Program-made: the position numbers and the translations under genes
Shown here: piece after piece, positions 60,673 through 64,000 of the stretch
How the letters are laid out: the number at the start of each line of letters is the position of its first letter
How positions within the stretch are numbered: position 1 is the stretch's first letter
The notes under the pieces: model-generated
Seen by the model: the letters and a program-made list of their open reading frames with translations, nothing else
What the model was told of the DNA's origin: nothing
Database searches by the model: none
Assembly: GCA_015075635.1 (NCBI GenBank)
Contig: JABTUA010000001.1
Span: forward strand, 2,728,001-2,792,000
Direction of reading: 5' to 3'
DNA length: 64,000 bases
Source: Polyangiaceae bacterium
GTDB lineage: Bacteria > Myxococcota_A > Polyangia > Polyangiales > Polyangiaceae

Positions 60673-62813
60673 CGCGCGGCCTCCCCCCGGGGGACCAGCA
60701 TGTCCCCCTCGCGCTGCATGCCGCGGTCGAGCAGCATCCACTGCCAGAGCTCCCGCGACAGGCGCTCGACCACGTCCGGGTGCTCCCGGGCGACGTCGCG
60801 CGTCTCGAGCGGATCGACCTCGGTGTCGTACAAGAGCCAGCGAACGCCGCTGCGCGTCGGCGCGTACACCAGCTTGAAGCGCTGATCGCGCACCATGCGG
60901 TGCTTGGCGGTGACCAGCAGGGGCTCCAAGTCGGCCCGCGCCACGAGCTCCCCGCCAGCGCCGCTGTCCACCTCGACGACCTCGGTCAGATCCGGATAGG
61001 GCAACCTCAACGACGGCGGCACGTCGGGGATCTGGCGCGTGAACCAGATGCCGGTCTCGGCGAAGGCCGAGCGCCGCGGGAGCTCCTTGCCCTCGAGCGC
61101 GGGGACCAGCGAGCGGCCGTCCATGTCGGCGTCGCACTCGACCGCCGCGAGCTCGCACAGGCTCGGGGCGATGTCCACCGAGCGCACGACGCTCGCTATG
61201 CGGTGCCCACCGCGGCGCCGAGGATCGACCACCAGCAGCGGAACCCGCGAGGCCTCGTCGCCGAACAGGTGGTCGCCGTGCCCCTGCCCGCGGCCGGGCT
61301 CGTACAAGCACTCGCCGTGATCGGCGGTGACCACCACGATGGTGCTCTCGGAGAGCCCGCGGCGAGCGAGGCCCGCGAGCAAGCTCGCCGCAGCCTCGTC
61401 CACCGCGGAGACCGCCCCGTCGTACAGCGCGCGCACCGCCTTCACGTCCGCCTCACCCGGCTGGTGCTCCGCGAAGATGGCCGGGGACTTTCCGTAGCGG
61501 TACGGGCCGCGGTAGCTCCGGTCCAGGAAACGCGACCAATGGGGCGCCGGCGCCGAATAAGGGAAGTGCGTGGTCGAGTAGAACGCCACCACGAAGAACG
61601 GCTTGCCGCCCGCCGCGTCGATCTCCGCGAGCGCGTCCGCCGAGAGCGCGCGGGCATCGGTGGTGTCGTGCAGCTCGCGCAGCGTGGGCAACAGGCGCCG
61701 CGCCGGCCGCGAGCGGAGCAGCGGCAGGATCGGGCTCTGCCCGCCGACGATGGTCTCGCGAACCAGCTCGCGCACGTTGAACGTCGGGGTCACCGCTCGA
61801 CCGAACCCGAAGTCGCAGCGCCGGAAGATGTCGCCGGCGAAGTCGCTGACGACCGCCGTGTGGTAGCCCGCGGCGGCGAAGCGGCGCGGGATGCTGCCCA
61901 CGTCGAGCGAGCGCGGCTCCCGCCGCGGGAACATGTGGCGGATGCCGTGGTGGTGTGGATCCTTGCCGCTCAGGATCGACATCCAGGAGGGGAAAGTCCG
62001 CGGCAAGCTGACGTAGGCCCGCTCGAACAGCGTGCCCTTCTGGGCGAGCCGAGACAGCTCCGGCGCCACCCGAGGCTCGAGCCGGTCGGCGCGCAGCGAG
62101 TCGGCCGCGATCATCAGCACGTTCGGTCGGGCGCCGGCAGCGCGCGCCGCGCGCACCCCTAGCCCTCCCGGGAGCTCCGGCGAGAGCCCCAAGAGCAGGA
62201 CCAGCACGGCCGCTCCTCCGCCGGCGGCCCAAAGCCGCGAGCGCCGCTCGCGAAGCTCCCGCAGCGCAGGCGCGGCGAAGAACCCGAGGCCCGCAAGAGC
62301 AGCGACCGCGACCACGCCCGTGGGACCGAGCACGTCGCAGACGGCGATCTGCAGCAGCGCGCGCACGCCCCCGCCGCCGTAGAGGCTCGGCGCGTAGGCT
62401 TGCGGGTGACTGGCGAGGTCGAACGCCCAGAGCAGCGCGTGGGTCACCGCGACCACGCCGAGCGAGGGCCAGGCCAAGCGTGGAGCGGCTCGAACGGGCC
62501 GCCCCGCCAGGCGATCGCGGAGCGACAGCAACAGGCCCGCGGAGGCGCCGAGCGCGAGGCCGAGCACGATTGCAGTCGAGAGCGCCAAGAGCGACGCATC
62601 CAGCACCTCGCCCCGAAAGCGCGTGGCGATCAGCCGCCGCACGACCGGCGCGCTCACGCCCTGGACTCGCTCGTCGGCAAGCGTGCTCGCCAGCGACAGC
62701 AGCGACAGCAGCGCGAGGTACCCGGCGCCCGCGAGGGTTGGCCGGAAGAAGCGGCGGAGCAGGCTCGGCGGAGCCGCCGGCTCGAGCGGAGCGCGTTCGT
62801 CCGATGCCGGCAT
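60669..62813 (-). CDS. Sulfatase-like hydrolase 2 with N-terminal membrane domain
   Basis: About 714 residues. Roughly five N-terminal spans (~20-200), then a catalytic domain: RPNVLMIAADSLRADRLE, YVSLPRTFPSWMSILSGK with Thr at the nucleophile slot, VVVTADHGECLYE, QGHGDHLFGDE. The layout is like LTA-synthase/OpgE-like membrane transferases more than secreted sulfatases. ATG 62813 was chosen; ATG 62879 would add 22 residues. The gene overlaps the next hydrolase by four bases (GTGA), one operon. Confidence 0.85.
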   Translation of the reverse strand: MPASDERAPLEPAAPPSLLRRFFRPTLAGAGYLALLSLLSLASTLADERVQGVSAPVVRRLIATRFRGEVLDASLLALSTAIVLGLALGASAGLLLSLRDRLAGRPVRAAPRLAWPSLGVVAVTHALLWAFDLASHPQAYAPSLYGGGGVRALLQIAVCDVLGPTGVVAVAALAGLGFFAAPALRELRERRSRLWAAGGGAAVLVLLLGLSPELPGGLGVRAARAAGARPNVLMIAADSLRADRLEPRVAPELSRLAQKGTLFERAYVSLPRTFPSWMSILSGKDPHHHGIRHMFPRREPRSLDVGSIPRRFAAAGYHTAVVSDFAGDIFRRCDFGFGRAVTPTFNVRELVRETIVGGQSPILPLLRSRPARRLLPTLRELHDTTDARALSADALAEIDAAGGKPFFVVAFYSTTHFPYSAPAPHWSRFLDRSYRGPYRYGKSPAIFAEHQPGEADVKAVRALYDGAVSAVDEAAASLLAGLARRGLSESTIVVVTADHGECLYEPGRGQGHGDHLFGDEASRVPLLVVDPRRRGGHRIASVVRSVDIAPSLCELAAVECDADMDGRSLVPALEGKELPRRSAFAETGIWFTRQIPDVPPSLRLPYPDLTEVVEVDSGAGGELVARADLEPLLVTAKHRMVRDQRFKLVYAPTRSGVRWLLYDTEVDPLETRDVAREHPDVVERLSRELWQWMLLDRGMQREGDMLVPRGEAAR

Positions 62814-63055
62814 CCTGCCTCGCCCGGGAATAGCAGATCGCGCGGAGGCCGCTTGCCCGGCGTTTCGGAGATGACCCATATCCGTACACCTGCGGACACT
62901 CCGCCCGCTCCATTGAGGCTGCTAGGCTCATGTAACTACACACCTTATTGAGGCAACAAATCCCTGATTGCCTGCCCGACCCAGCAGACCTAGGGTCCGC
63001 CCCCTGTCCCGCCGTCCGCATCGGCTCGGCGGGTCCTTACCGGGAGGCATCTCTA

Positions 63056-64000
63056 TGAAACGCTCGACTCGCAGATTGATCTCGTACTCCGCGCTGGCGC
63101 TCGGCATGTCCGTGCTGGCGTGCGGTGGCGATGACGGCACCAGCAGCTCCGGTGGAGGCGGCACCGGCAACGTCGGAGCAAAGGGCGGGACGGGCGGGGG
63201 TGGCACCGGCGGCGTCGGCAACACCGGCGGCGGCGGTGTCGGCAACACGGGCGGCGGCGGCACTGGTGGCGTCGGGAACACCGGAGGCGGTGGCACCGGA
63301 GGCGGCACCGGCGGCATCGCGGGCGGCGGCACCGGCGGCGGCACCGGCACGGACGCCGACGGTGACGGCTACGACTCGACCAAGGACTGCGACGACACCA
63401 ACAAGGATGTCAACCCCGGCGCGACCGAGACCTGCAACGGAATCGACGACAACTGCGATACCCAGATCGACGAGGGCGTGACCAGCACGTTCTACGTCGA
63501 CGGCGACGGCGACAACTACGGCGTCGACAACGCGACGTCCAACAAGACCGCCTGCACGGCGCCGACGGGCTACGCCTCGGCGAAGGGCGACTGCGACGAC
63601 AAGGACGGCGCGGTGTACCCGGGCAACACCGAGGTCTGCGACGGCAAGGACAACGACTGCGCCAACGGCGTGGACGACGGCGTGACGAAGAACGACTACT
63701 ACAACGACGTCGATGGCGACGGGTACGGCGCGGGCACCGCGACCAAGGCCTGCACGCCCCCCGGCACGACCTGGGTCGCCCAGGGCGGCGACTGCAACGA
63801 CAACGACAAGGCGATGTTCCCGGGCAACCCGGAGATCTGCGACAGCAAGGACAACGACTGCAACGCCGCCACGCCGGACCCGGGCAGCCAGACTTGGTAC
63901 CAGGACAGCGACGGCGACGGCTACGGCAACCAGAGCGCCACCCAGACGGCCTGCGCGCAGCCCACGGGCTACGTCGCCGCGAGCCCGGTGTTCGACTGCA
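63056..64000 (+). CDS. MopE-type metal-binding lipoprotein, N-terminal part (3' end outside window)
   Basis: The ATG has a GGGAGG ribosome site. The lipoprotein signal ends at SVLAC (Cys near 23), then a Gly/Thr linker to ~98. At least three MopE-type repeats follow: DADGDGYDSTKDCDD with CNGIDDNCDTQIDEG, then DGDGDNYGVDN and CDGKDNDC, then DVDGDGYGAGT and CDSKDNDC. Each has an Asp-rich calcium-like loop and paired Cys. The frame is open to the end of the window. Surface metal binding is likely, and the total length is unknown. Confidence 0.9.

Overview
The window is very GC-rich bacterial DNA that looks like a myxobacterium (Myxococcota, probably class Polyangia, Sorangium-like). The evidence is two C-terminal MYXO-CTERM sorting signals, many lipoproteins with long Gly/Ser/Thr linkers, AgmX/PglI-type C-terminal repeats, MopE-type and thrombospondin-3-type calcium repeats, and two tandem Hanks-type kinases. 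No phage, IS element or CRISPR was seen. One tRNA gene (Gly, CCC anticodon) is present.

Layout. 0-6.8 kb: end of an aldehyde dehydrogenase, a glutamine amidotransferase with an HTH/zinc-ribbon protein, a Tat-exported molybdopterin oxidoreductase with a PepSY membrane partner, a thioredoxin-TPR lipoprotein and two further lipoproteins. 6.8-11.6 kb: three acyl-CoA dehydrogenases and an RluA-type pseudouridine synthase. 11.6-21 kb: cell-envelope genes (PilZ/receiver protein, propeller lipoprotein, lytic-transglycosylase-like MYXO-CTERM protein, OmpA/TSP3 porin, Cys-rich MYXO-CTERM lipoprotein, FGE-domain lipoprotein) and tRNA-Gly. 21-31 kb: glutamine-synthetase-like ligase with iron alcohol dehydrogenase, a receiver protein, two paralogous Ser/Thr kinases, an EI24 membrane protein and a TerB-like protein. 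31-39 kb: VWA, AgmX-like, OmpA and Cys-rich lipoproteins, FxsA, glycerate kinase and an M19-like protein.

39-58 kb is the most coherent block, and reads as a stress / low-oxygen island. It holds an Hsp20 operon, two universal stress proteins, an acetyl-CoA hydrolase-acetyltransferase fusion, a P2-type cation ATPase, a complete cbb3 oxidase operon (ccoNO-Q-P-G-H-SafE-I-S, almost every junction overlapping or abutting), a CBS-pair protein and an NtrC-type sigma-54 activator. I see sigma-54 (-24/-12) promoter matches in front of hsp20, one usp gene and the activator itself, which suggests one regulon. Its contents (Hsp20, Usp, CBS, CtpF-like ATPase) resemble the mycobacterial DosR dormancy regulon, but here with sigma-54 control.

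58-64 kb: two overlapping alkaline-phosphatase-superfamily (sulfatase-like) membrane proteins with Thr at the usual nucleophile position, then the start of a MopE-type lipoprotein that runs off the window. There is no gene-free stretch over 300 bases. The longest spacers (8003-8297, 36780-37001, 43619-43827, 47511-47715) are divergent or promoter regions.
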